Shown here one piece after another: positions 12,114 through 22,084 of a DNA stretch of 64,000 nucleotides. This DNA is from Fremontodendron californicum (taxonomy: Eukaryota; Streptophyta; Magnoliopsida; Malvales; Malvaceae), in assembly GCA_030761205.1 (NCBI GenBank), contig JAULJL010000021.1, positions 12,691,160 through 12,755,159 of the forward strand, in the 5' to 3' direction. How positions within the stretch are numbered: position 1 is the stretch's first letter; each line of letters opens with the position of its first letter. Made by a program: the position numbers and the translations under genes. Below the pieces are notes generated by a model. That model saw nothing but the letters and a program-made list of their open reading frames with translations, was not told the origin of the DNA and did no database searches.

Positions 12114-13809
12114 GTAGTCTTGTCTTTCTTTTCCTTTTTTTTTTTTTTTTCAATTTGTTTAAATTAGCTGGTTACTCCTCGATAATGAAAGCAGAGTAAT
12201 TTTCATTATTTTTAACACAGATTTTAGATGGAAATTTTCAGATAGAAGTTCAAAACTTTTATAATAAACAGTACAAACCACGCTTAATTGGGCTGGAAAT
12301 TCTAGAGTAGAGTTTTAGGATGATAATTTGTAATAGGCCTTTTCCTTCAACGGTTTCAAATCCATACTTAGTGAGTGAAATTCTAATTTCTTTCATTTGG
12401 TAGCTCAGCAAGGCTAATAGAAGATTTTTAAAATATTGTGAGTGATTGTGATATTTTTCTCTGCATGGTTGTGAAGATTTTTAAAACTTTGTTTTTAACA
12501 TATGATTGTATAGGAAGATGAACTTGCATGATACTTGTGGAAAGACTTCAGAGATATTTCTTAGGTCTTATGCTTCAGAGATATTTCTTATGTTATGTTT
12601 TTAGATGTTTAGAAGATGTTTTATGCTTTATGCTTGAGACATATATTGAAGATGTTTTATGTTTTATGTTTCAGACATGTATGAAAGATGTTTTATGTTT
12701 AAATATTTTGTTGAATTTGAGAGGATTTGAGATGTTTCGTTGTTTTATGTTTAGACATGCTTTAGAGATGTCTTTTTTCTTGTAATGTATGTTGATTAGT
12801 GCACTGATATTTAGGTGTGAGCTATTGCTAGATTATTCTTCTTGTCTAGATGTAAATTCACTTCATAAGTCATAAATTGTTGGTCCTAGCTATAGTTGAT
12901 TGCTAAGAAGCTCAACATATGCAGTAAAATGTTAATCAAGTATACTGTAAATGAATACCAAAATATATAATAATTATACTTGCATAAGAGAACTTTATTA
13001 TTTGAAAAAAATTAGAAATAACTAATAAAAATCGGATGGGGCGAAGCGGGGCGGGGCGTAACCGACATCCATGGAGGTGGTAGTGGTATTGAAAATCCAA
13101 CATCCACGGTGGAGCGGGGCGGGGGCGGGGCAGAGTAGGTCACTGGCGGGGCGGGGGCGGATTTTACAAAATCCGCCCCCGCCCCGCTCCATTGCCATCC
13201 CTAATTATGCCTTTTGAATTGGATAAGTTAGCCACTGTTGTTTATATCCATGGAGTTAGGGCTGTAATCGAGCCGAGCCCGAATAATGAGAAGCTCGAGC
13301 TCGAGCTCGACTCGAAACTTGTGGCTCGATACTCGGCTCGAGCTTGATCGAGTATCATTTTCTAAGCTCGAGCTCGGCTCGAGATAAAATCGAACTATTC
13401 GAGCTCGACTCGATTAGGCTCGTTTACTCGATTTACATACTCGAGCTCGAGCTCGATTTAAGTTTTTTCATATACAATTTTTTTTATATTAATTATATTT
13501 AATAAATAATAAAATTTGTCAAGATAATATAAAAATTAAAAAAAAAAAACTTTATACAAGCCAGGAACAAAAAATTAACCCCCCAAAACACGCAGACAAT
13601 AGAGATATTTGTTCGAGGAAGAAATTTAAGCCTTGTAAAAATACAAGCCAGGAACAAAATATGCTGACTAGAGCATATGCCTTTCCATGCCAAAGGGAGA
13701 TAATTGGAAAATAAAAAAAATTACATTTAGAGATCTGTGAGATCATTACAAAATGGAAATTACAGCAACTGACTTCTTTTAAGCAAAATGAAATAAGGAG
13801 AAGAAAAAC

Positions 13810-13917
13810 TCATCTGAAAGACCATTGGATTTCTTCCAGTGTTCTACCCTTTGTCTCAGGGACCCAAAGAGTCACAAATATGATAGTGAAAGCATAAATC
13901 GTAAAGGTTCCTCCACT
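13810..13917 (-). pseudogene. Captured C-terminal exon of an MFS sugar transporter
   Basis: The minus strand reads SGGTFTIYAFTIIFVTLWVP, then ETKGRTLEEIQWSFR and a TGA stop. PETKGRTLEEIQ is the diagnostic C-terminal motif of the sugar porter family, directly after the last membrane helix. Only this last exon and some following sequence (possibly 3' UTR, to about 13550) are present, inside a hAT element. It is therefore a transduplicated fragment with no function of its own. A vacuolar or plastidic glucose transporter-like donor is plausible, but the subfamily cannot be fixed from 35 codons. Confidence 0.8.
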
Positions 13918-14024
13918 GTTCCAAAATTTGTAAATCGTAATGATAGTGAGAGCTGTACTTCTTAACCCACAACCTTATAAATCAAAATTTTTAAAAATAA
14001 GAGGCACCTGTAGCAGAAGTTGCT

Positions 14025-15521
14025 TGATGGAGACTCAATTAAGAGTTGTAAACCCAAGTGCAGGTTATGTTCAAGTAATAAATTCTCGGGTGTCCGAGGT
14101 CGAACCACAGGGAAGCGTATTAGTAAGTATAAGTTTATAAATATATAAGAAAAATAAAATAAACAAGATATTAGGGAATCAATAACAAAGAAAGTAAACA
14201 AGATATTAGAGAACAAAATAAACAAAATAACATAAAAGCAATTAAACAAGATATAAAAAACAATAAGAAAAGATGTTGAGGTTAGAGAATCCACTCTTGG
14301 TGTTATGCTAAGATTAATCTTGTTTTATTACACAATTGAAATCCATACATAAGGGAGGTTCCAATCGGAAGGTTTAGCAATTCAGTCCAAATTGTCCAAC
14401 GTCCATAGCATATGATATTATGTTCATTTGGTGTCCTCAAAACTCATAAAAAGAGTCCCAGCATTCCTTATGCCAAGGTATATGTCTACAACAAATCAAG
14501 GTTATGAAACCAAGCATTTACTGTGCCATTTTCATTGTCAATAATGAATCAAGATCTCTACTTTGCAAGTATGATTTTAAACCAAAAGAAAATATTATCT
14601 ATACTAGTGTTTATAAATGATGATTCATTTTAGCTCATGTTTAAGAGACTAACCTTAGCATTTACCAAGAGCTTCATCTCATCACCTGAACAATATGATT
14701 AGCAACACATACTAAAAATGAAAAGAAATGTAAGAAGCATAAGTAAATAAAGAAAAAGAAAACTAGAGAAAGGAAAGAAAAAGAAAAAGAAAACTTAGAG
14801 AATTTTATTACAATGGCTAATATCCTACCAATGTATAATGTATCCCAATACTCATCTAAGGCCCTCTATTTATACACATTTTGGACGGCTAAATGACAAG
14901 AGACAAGCTTTACAAATTTCAAAGGTAGGTATAATAGGTGGGTGCATTTTTCTAACAATTTTCGTCATATTGTATGACAATTCTGATCAGCCAGCTTCAT
15001 GGTCGATTTTGTCAATGTTGGAGGCTCGATCTGATAAAATGGTCTAGTAGAAAAATATACCCCTATCAGTTACGGATCTATAGCCGTTGGAATCAGCGTA
15101 TTTGCTGATGTGGATAAGAAGATATGGGCAAAATACGAAAACAGGTCAGCACAGACGTCATTGCACATCAGCCAACTTGATGGTCGATTTCGCTAGGGAA
15201 AACGACTCCGTTTCAAGAAGGGTAAAACATGAAAAAGATAGATATGCCTCTTAGCTTTGCATGGCTACAAATATTAGCCTTATTGCTTCAGTGAAACTCG
15301 AGATATAGCTGATATGGCAAACGGTGTCGGAACTGGAACTGAACTGGATTTGCCCTTAATTCTAGTAATCTGAAATCACTCAAAGAAACTTGTGAAAAAC
15401 ACCAAATTACATAAAAATATAAAAGATCATAAACACAATTAGACTAAACAATAATAACTCGTATTTGACACAAAACAATAATAAAACATAACTAAAAACT
15501 ATATAATTATACGAGTTATCA
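14025..15521 (-). repeat. Gypsy 3' LTR (left copy)
   Basis: 1497 bp, TG..CA ends, matching 22109-23611 almost throughout. It is the downstream LTR for a minus-strand element, with the polypurine tract just to its right. A TATAAATAG box is present on the minus strand near 14870. Confidence 0.95.
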
Positions 15522-15536
15522 CACCCCCACACTTAG
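15522..15536 (-). other. Gypsy polypurine tract
   Basis: On the minus strand the sequence TAAGTGTGGGGGTG directly precedes the LTR, as expected for the plus-strand DNA primer. Related purine runs on the same strand occur at about 16401-16417 and 17067-17080. Confidence 0.75.
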
Positions 15537-17504
15537 ATTGTTGCTAGTCCCTAGCAACGACTCAATAAAAATAAAATAAGAAAATCTAATCTAATCCATT
15601 TTCGTAGGAAATCACGGTGGCACTTAGCATGTGACACAAGCCTTTAAACCCTAGGTGTCCCTAGTGGATGAGTTTAGTCTCGTGAGGGTTTACTAGGACG
15701 ATACCCACAAACATTGAAAAACTAAAATATAAGTAAACTACATACACTAAAAATATTTACTCCTAATCCTTTCAATATAAATTAGAGACAATCTTTGAAC
15801 AAGTCTTATAAACTAATCAATAGCTCAAAGAATTTCACAAAAATTCATACTTGAATGTAAATAAATGAGTTAAGCCAATATTAACATAACATATTTCAAT
15901 CAAAATAGTGCATATTCAAACTTAATCTCAACTTCTCACATGGGATACTCTCTTGATTTTCACTCTTTAAAGTAGTGGTAAAGTGTTTACACTCAATCAA
16001 TCTCATGAAAACACTTCTACCATATGCTTGCTTGTCCACCTATTCTCCACTATTTAGATCATACAACTTCATAAATCAAGAGGTCTTTATTCAAGGTTGT
16101 AATGGGGCCAAAGGGTTATAATGTGGTTAAAGAACAAAAGGATAAAGATATCACAAAGGTTCCAAAGAGTTCATAGATTTTAGAGACATAATAAGATCAT
16201 ACAAATAAAACTTCTCAAAACTCTTATAAAGCACATAATAACATAGGCTAAATATTCATGTTGAGCTTTTGCATCATTCTAACCAACTTTGTAACATCTT
16301 TTTCTAGAAGTTCAAGAGAAGATTCTTTTTTTTTTTATTAATATGGGAATGTATTTGACAATGATCCCTTTCTTTTTCTCTTGACTTTTTCTTTTCTTTT
16401 CTTCCCCCACACTTATCTTTTGTTTCTAACCCAAATTTTCAAAAAGTATCCCTTGTTTTTGCAATATGTCTCAAAATATATAATCCATCTTTAGATCAAG
16501 GGTAAGGATATAAGTATATTTAGGCTAGGTGTAAGTTGTGGTTACCAATAAAACAACATATTTAATGTAGGCTCAAATTGGCTCACTAGTGGGGATGTTC
16601 TCTTAGAACATTAATAATGGATGGCTGTTTGGCTCTGGTTATAATCCTAATGCCTCTATCATATTCATGTTGTCACATGTATCAATATAGTCTCAAACGG
16701 TTTAAAGCAAGTTCTAGATAATCATGTAATCATAAGAGCACTCACGAAAGAAATTAGATTGATTTGTATAATGCATCAATCATTATAGGCTCAAAAACTC
16801 ACAAGGATGATTATACAAGTCAGATTAAGTCTAAACATGCTTCTTTCTCAATCAACATATCATATTAACATTGGCTCATAAAAAGGTTGACATCAAGCTC
16901 AATTCTCATGAAAATATTCTCACTAATAAATCTGTTTTAGACTTATGCAATTCATATCTCATCATTGTATTAAAAGGAACTAAAACACACTAAAATAATA
17001 ATAATAATAATAATAAATACTCATAAAAAAAAATAGTAGACAAAAATAAAAGTAATCCTAAATCGTTCCCCCCACACTTAATTCTTACATTGCCCTCAAT
17101 GTAAGTCTATTAACCCAAATGAAAGAATCATGTGTAAGAGAAAAGAACTAATAACATAAGAATAGGAATAACTAAGACTCAAAACAAAACAAACTCATGC
17201 AACCTAAATAATCCTAAAATACTAAACAAAAATTAACAAGTAAACATAAAAAGATTAAAATCAAACTGACAAGGTATGTCTCAAGTCTCCCTTACTCAGA
17301 CCTTGTTCAGAATGAATACTTCTAAATGTCTTAAAACACAACAATTTTTTTTTTTTTTAGCAAAATATGTCCCTTACCCCCTACTAAAATATGACATTGT
17401 CCCCAATGTCAAATTTTAAAGGTAGAATTTAGGAGATATTACCTGCAGAGGTTGCTAACCACTTTATTATAACTGAGACACAACAAACAAAATGTTAGAT
17501 AATG
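15537..17504. other. Non-coding 3' region of the Gypsy element
   Basis: About 2 kb without a recognisable coding region on either strand. It contains two extra polypurine-like motifs on the minus strand (16401-16417, 17067-17080), a TAA microsatellite at about 16995-17017, and paired TTACATTGCCCTCAATGTAA and GACATTGTCCCCAATGTC stem-loops near 17085-17105 and 17390-17411. Long non-coding 3' regions of this kind are usual in Tat/Athila elements. Confidence 0.6.
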
Positions 17505-18023
17505 TCACAAAGACAGAGTGCAATCCACTCCTTGCTCGTCCATATCTCTTTTTCTTTTTCCGAGCGTTTGCGAAACAACCGTTGCAGATAAATACTCATA
17601 AGCTTGGAGCTTTTTGAGTAAATCTTCAATGGTTGTAGCAGAAATTATGGTTCTTCTTGCCTCTAAAAACATGAATCCATTATCCACAGCATTATCTAAA
17701 TATGAAAGCAAATTACTAAAATAACCATTAATATTAAGCAAACCAATGGGTTTCTTATTTGTGACCAAAGATGACCAAGAAGCCACGCAAGCTATTTAAA
17801 CCCGTACGTGTGCTGCTGGAACTGGACTTCCTCCGGCGTGTGCTGCTGTAGCGACTGCTCCCATTAAACCCGTACTACCGCCTCCATAAATCAACTGGAT
17901 CTTTTGTTGGGCAAGTATTACTCCAACTCTTATGGCTTCATCAGCGAATATGTTATTTTTCCCTGGATAAGCACCTCCAAAGACACAAATTTTTTTAATG
18001 CGCTGGGACGAAGTACTTTCCAT
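17505..18023 (-). pseudogene. LOG-like gene (cytokinin riboside 5'-monophosphate phosphoribohydrolase), internally deleted
   Basis: From ATG at 18023 the frame reads MESTSSQRIKKICVFGGAYP, then ..IQLIYGGGSTGLMG, the N-terminal Rossmann part of LOG enzymes. It stops near 17796. The C-terminal part resumes at 17786 with TNKKPIGLLNINGYFSNLL and ..TIEDLLKKLQAYE, ending at 17505. Roughly 75-80 residues are missing between the halves, including the region that should hold the PGGxGTxxE nucleotide and catalytic motif, so no activity is expected. The junction has a short repeated CAGCAGCACACG, suggesting a slippage or recombination deletion. A strong acceptor-like TTCTCTTTCAG lies about 16 bases upstream of the ATG. 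The gene sits in the env-like position of the Gypsy element. Intact LOG releases active cytokinins from nucleotide precursors. Confidence 0.75.
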
Positions 18024-18386
18024 TTTTTTTTTCAAGTGCCTGAAAGAGAATGAGTACATGGTGTAATATATAGAGGACTGAGTAATGAATCAGACAAGAG
18101 TAATAATGTCGCCGAAAGTGTATTTGACCTGTCAGAAGAAAATGTTAACCTAACAAAAGATTTTTGCGTGATTTCAGGAAGAAAATCAAAATGAGAAGAA
18201 AAATCAACCGTAAAAGACCAATGCAAAAAAAAAACGAGAATAATTACACAAATCTAACAACACCTAAATTAAACCGAAATGAAGTTATTGCAAATCAAAC
18301 CAAAAGCTGAGAAGTCATTTATTGTAGTTGTGATTGTGGCTCACATCTTCCTCTGGTTTTACGTCCAGAAACGGCTTAAACGCCTT

Positions 18387-18923
18387 CTATGAGTCGAGGA
18401 TATGCTTCCCATCCAGTTTTCTTACAAGCTGGCAAACAGGGTCTTTTAACATCAGATTCCCAAGATGTTGCCATTCCCTTTGGAATTGCGGCCATAAATC
18501 AAGAATTTCTCTTTGTACGTCTCCACTAGGATGCGTCTCAGGAGAAAGTTGGATATTACCCAAATTCTTCTTACTCAGTCCATCCTTAATGAATTCAATT
18601 TTATCATCTCGATTAGAGGACAGAATCCCAATAGAACGACATTTACCGTTACACGTCCATCGTGCACACTTGTGGCAATTTGAACTCATGCGCTTTGCTC
18701 GTCGCTTCTTTGCATAAGTGCTTCTACCTGTACCTGGTAAATGCAAAACAGGAAGATATTCATCTTCATGTACCTTGGCTTCAATTATCCAACGCATGTC
18801 TTCAGGAATCCCTTTGTGCATAAGCATTCTTAATCTTTCAAATCGAACTTGGTAAAGCTTCAATAAAATATTCCGAGGAAAAGGAGGAAATCGTTTCTGT
18901 AATCTTGTGAGAATATCATCCAT
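18387..18923 (-). CDS. 178-aa cysteine-rich protein with a plant-virus NABP-like domain
   Basis: An intact frame from ATG at 18923, immediately preceded by a pyrimidine run and CAAG that could act as a splice acceptor. Residues about 66-95 carry GTGRSTYAKKRRAKR followed by a C-x2-C-x4-C-x3-C cluster (CHKC..CNGKC), then a charged segment ending IEFIKDG. The order of basic patch, Cys cluster and xxFIxxG resembles the cysteine-rich nucleic-acid-binding proteins (Viral_NABP family) of carla-, viti- and trichovirus-type plant viruses, some of which suppress RNA silencing. The N-terminal 60 residues (..ILLKLYQVRFERLRMLMH..) and the C-terminal 65 have no identity I know. It lies in the env-like slot between truncated pol and the LOG-like gene, on the same strand. 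The viral link is inference from motif layout; a host zinc-binding protein is the alternative. Confidence 0.6.
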   Translation of the reverse strand: MDDILTRLQKRFPPFPRNILLKLYQVRFERLRMLMHKGIPEDMRWIIEAKVHEDEYLPVLHLPGTGRSTYAKKRRAKRMSSNCHKCARWTCNGKCRSIGILSSNRDDKIEFIKDGLSKKNLGNIQLSPETHPSGDVQREILDLWPQFQREWQHLGNLMLKDPVCQLVRKLDGKHILDS

Positions 18924-19094
18924 CTTGAAAAAAAAATGAAAAAGAAATTGAAAGAGAAATTTATATACAATATCAGTTTTATGGGTAGCTGATGGAACCG
19001 ACTTAAATAATCACGGAGTACCGTTATCCGCCATTTAACCGGGGTTAAAAAAATGTATTTTTTTTTTGAAGATTAGTAAAAATTATATTTACAT

Positions 19095-21740
19095 CTAGTT
19101 ATTTTCAAAACAAGGATCAGAAAGAAAAACAACCTCTTCTTGAGTAACATGATTTTCCAAAAAGAGTTTGAGTCTTTGTCCATTTACCTTGAATACGTTA
19201 CCATTTTGAGGATTCTCAATGTCAACTGCTCCATAATGATACACATGCTTAACCACAAATGGGCCAGTCCATCTTGATCTCAACTTACCAGGAAATATGT
19301 GAAGTATAGAATTATAAAGTAGAACTTTTTGCCCAACATCAAATGTTTTTCTTGAAATTAACTTGTCATGAAAAGCTTTAGTTCTTTCTTTATGAATTTT
19401 AGAATTCTCATATGCATCTTTTCTGAGTTCCTCAAGTTTTTGTTTCCAACAATGCTTAACCTGAAAAGAATTTAACAAAGAATCAGTGTGTGAAATTTCT
19501 GAAGCATTATCAAACTCACATTCAATTAAATAAGCTTCTAAAGGATCATGGAATGTGGTGGTGGTGAGATGTTCATGAACAAGTTCTTCAACGAAATCCA
19601 CTTCATGTACTTCTGAATCATCACCAGGTTGCTTGCAAGTGTTGAACACATTTAATTCTAAAGTCATATTTCCAAAAGAAATGTTCAACATACCATTCCT
19701 GCAATTTATCAGAGCATTAGAAGTTGCAAGAAATGGACGGCCTAATATAACAGGAATTTGAACATTTGGATTTGAAACAGGATGTGTGTCCAAAACAATA
19801 AAATCAAGAGGGAAGTAAAAATTATCAATTTGAACCAAAACATCTTCAACTATCCCTCGAGGAATTTTTACAGAACGATCAGCTAGTTGAAGTGTAACAG
19901 GTGTTTCCTTGAGTTCACCTAAACCTAACTGTTGATAAACAGAAAAAGGCAAAAGATTAACACTAGCACCAAGATCAAGCAATGCACGTTCTATTCTAGT
20001 GTTTCCAATGATGCATGAGATTGTTGGACATCCAGGATCTTTGAATTTTGGTGGAGTAAGGTGCTGAATGATTGAGCTCACACTTTCCGTCAGAAATGCT
20101 TTCTTTTGTACATTATGTTTCCTTTTAACTGTGCACATGTTCTTCAAAAATTTAGCATAAGATGGAACTTGTTTGATTGCATCCAATAAAGGAATGTTAA
20201 TCTTAACTTGTTTGAAAAGTTCATAAATTTCTGCATTTTGATTCAAATTCTTTATTGTTTGCAACCTTTGAGGAAAAGGAGCAGGATGCATACCTTTTTC
20301 TTTGTCCAAATTTTCAAGAAGTTCAGACTTACCATCATCCTTACCATTACTTTTCGGAGGGGAAGGAGGATCTTGGTCTTTTGATGGAATGTTTTTGTCA
20401 ATTGCCTTTCCACTTCGAAGAGTTGTGATAGAACTGGCATTTTCCTGTTGAGTTTCATTGGAGCAAGAAACAAGACATTGAGTAGAAGGGTTAGGCTGAG
20501 GTTGAGCAGGAAACTTACCTTTTTCTTGAGTGCGTAATGAAGCTGTCAATGTGGACAAGGTGTTTTTGATCTCATTGATGTCCTGTGAAGTCCGGTTATT
20601 CACATTTGCTTGTGTTTGCATGAATGCTTGCAATGTTTCTTCCAAGGTTTGTACACGTGAAGGTTGATAGGAAAAAGTGTTGCCCGGCTTTTGAGATTGT
20701 GGTACCTGAACATGATTATTATTCTGCCAACTGAAGTTGGGATGATTTCTCCATTCAGGGTTATACGTTTCAGAGTAAGGAGAAGGAAAAGGCTTTTTAA
20801 ATGTGTTTATGGAATTTACTTGATCATGCAACGCTTCTTTAAGAATGGGAATGTTTGGACATTCAGAAGTGGGGTGTCCCATGATTTCACAAATTCCACA
20901 ACTTTCTTCATTTTTAACCGTTTTGACTTCTTTTACTTCTTTAAGTTCCATGGCTTCAATCTTTCTAGCCAAATTAGCTACTTTAGCTTTTATCTCATCT
21001 TCTTGACTAAAATGATATTTACCTCTGTTAGAAACAAGATTAGATCTATTGGAACTTTCAGAGGAATTATCTGTGTGCCAGGCTTGAGAGTTATCTGCCA
21101 AATGGTCTAGGTAGTCAAAGGCTTCTTCAGGTTCTTTTTCTAGAAACTCACCGTTACACATTGTTTCAACAAATTGTTTAGTTTCGGGAGTTAAACTTTC
21201 ATAAAAGAAACTAATAAGACGCCATTTTTCAAAACCATGATGTGGACAAGAACTTAACAAATCTTTAAAACGCTCCCAGCACTGAAAAAATGCTTCATTT
21301 TGATTTTGATTGAAATTTTGAATCTGTCTTTTCAAAGCAGTAGTTTTATGTGCTGGGAAAAATTTCTTTAGAAACTCAGTTTGTAATTCTTGCCATGTGC
21401 CAATTGACCTTGGTTTTAAATTATGAAGCCAAATTTTTGCTTTATCTTTTAAAGAAAAAGGAAATAATTTTAGCTTGACAATTTCATTTGTACATTGTTG
21501 GTCATTAAAGGTGACACATACATCTTCGAAGTCTTTTAGAAACGAGTAAGCACTTTCCGATTCTAACCCATGGAAATTTGGAAGCAAAGCTATCATACCT
21601 GGTTTAAAACGAAAGTTGTTTGCATTGAGAGGAAAAATAAAACAAGAGGGTGATGAGCTTCGAGTTGGTTGCAAGTAGTCACGCATGGTGCGTACTTGTC
21701 TGTTCTCATCTTCAGCATGAACACTTTCATTGTCAGCCAT
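19095..21740 (-). CDS. Gypsy gag-protease polyprotein fused to the integrase C-terminal tail
   Basis: An 881-residue uninterrupted frame starting at MADNESVHAEDENRQ; an upstream in-frame ATG at 21833 is less likely. Residues about 85-190 are the retrotransposon capsid domain (KAKIWLHNLKP, FLKKFFPAHK, CWERFKDLLSSCPHHG). A CCHC knuckle C-x2-C-x4-H-x4-C (CGICEIMGHPTSEC) lies near 281. The aspartic protease has its active site LLDLGASVNLLP near 587 and its C-terminal part ILGRPFLATSNALI near 670. After about residue 760 the frame passes straight into LEELRKDAYENSKIHKERTK and LRSRWTGPFVVKHV, the segment that follows the integrase core in Tat/Athila elements. Reverse transcriptase, RNase H and the integrase DDE core are absent. 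The fusion stays in frame, so the deletion has not destroyed the protein. Confidence 0.93.
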   Translation of the reverse strand: MADNESVHAEDENRQVRTMRDYLQPTRSSSPSCFIFPLNANNFRFKPGMIALLPNFHGLESESAYSFLKDFEDVCVTFNDQQCTNEIVKLKLFPFSLKDKAKIWLHNLKPRSIGTWQELQTEFLKKFFPAHKTTALKRQIQNFNQNQNEAFFQCWERFKDLLSSCPHHGFEKWRLISFFYESLTPETKQFVETMCNGEFLEKEPEEAFDYLDHLADNSQAWHTDNSSESSNRSNLVSNRGKYHFSQEDEIKAKVANLARKIEAMELKEVKEVKTVKNEESCGICEIMGHPTSECPNIPILKEALHDQVNSINTFKKPFPSPYSETYNPEWRNHPNFSWQNNNHVQVPQSQKPGNTFSYQPSRVQTLEETLQAFMQTQANVNNRTSQDINEIKNTLSTLTASLRTQEKGKFPAQPQPNPSTQCLVSCSNETQQENASSITTLRSGKAIDKNIPSKDQDPPSPPKSNGKDDGKSELLENLDKEKGMHPAPFPQRLQTIKNLNQNAEIYELFKQVKINIPLLDAIKQVPSYAKFLKNMCTVKRKHNVQKKAFLTESVSSIIQHLTPPKFKDPGCPTISCIIGNTRIERALLDLGASVNLLPFSVYQQLGLGELKETPVTLQLADRSVKIPRGIVEDVLVQIDNFYFPLDFIVLDTHPVSNPNVQIPVILGRPFLATSNALINCRNGMLNISFGNMTLELNVFNTCKQPGDDSEVHEVDFVEELVHEHLTTTTFHDPLEAYLIECEFDNASEISHTDSLLNSFQVKHCWKQKLEELRKDAYENSKIHKERTKAFHDKLISRKTFDVGQKVLLYNSILHIFPGKLRSRWTGPFVVKHVYHYGAVDIENPQNGNVFKVNGQRLKLFLENHVTQEEVVFLSDPCFENN

Positions 21741-21839
21741 GGTAGGAGTTGTATTAGAAAGATTACCTGAAAAAGTTTCACAATAAAATCTAACTAAACG
21801 ACGAGATCTAAAATCACGTCGCCAAACAAGCATAAAACA

Positions 21840-22070
21840 AAGTTAATATACAGATTAGGCGGTATAACCAGCCAATAAAAATAAAACAAAGTTAATATAC
21901 AATATAAATATAAATATATAGAAAATTAGGCGGTATAACCAGCCAATAAAAATAAATATAAATATATAGAAAATTAGGCGGTATAACCAGCCAATAAAAA
22001 TAAATATAAATATATAGAAAATTAGGCGGTATAACCAGCCAATAAAAATAAATATACTTATAAACTTATA
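21840..22070 (-). repeat. Leader tandem repeats of the Gypsy element
   Basis: TTAGGCGGTATAACCAGCCA occurs four times, near 21855, 21926, 21974 and 22022, with spacing 71, 48 and 48 bp. Between copies lies ATAAATATAAATATATAG. This is the untranslated leader between primer-binding site and gag. The repeats could be structural RNA elements or simple slippage. Confidence 0.85.
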
Positions 22071-22084
22071 TACTTAGTATTGCC

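Larger units (their letters stand above)
10815..13203. mobile_element. hAT element carrying captured gene exons (Pack-type)
   Basis: Ends are TAGGGATGG on the left and CCATCCCTA on the right, flanked by the 8-bp duplication ATTATGCC (10807-10814 and 13204-13211), as expected for hAT. Both subterminal regions are rich in GGGGCGGGGC/CCGCCCC, the same family signature as the 506-bp element at 27091-27596. Instead of the short AT-rich core of that element, it holds about 1.9 kb of unrelated sequence. This includes two exons and an intron of an O-fucosyltransferase gene, and a later nested copy of its own family (11522-12025). No transposase is seen. Confidence 0.88.
9296..13211. mobile_element. 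MULE (Mutator-like) non-autonomous element with nested insertions
   Basis: The left end GACATAATGATAAATTT and right end (reverse complement) GGCATAATGATAAATTT are inverted. They extend into a long diverged terminal repeat with CTATATT, CTTTTATTTGA and ACGGAAT phrases in both arms. The 9-bp duplication TTTTGAATT lies at 9287-9295 and 13212-13220, the length expected for Mutator-type elements. The element's own sequence is about 1.5 kb (9296-10814). A hAT later inserted 8 bp from its right end. The interior (about 9600-10600) is AT- and A-rich with no transposase seen. Confidence 0.8.

Noticed and set aside
12528..12785. 85-codon open frame inside the Pack-hAT
   Set aside because: Made of repeated ATGTTTTATGTTT-type sequence, Phe/Leu-rich, with no domain; probably not coding.
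13499..13746. Open frames downstream of the sugar transporter exon
   Set aside because: They lie after the transporter stop codon and look like captured 3' UTR plus hAT arm.
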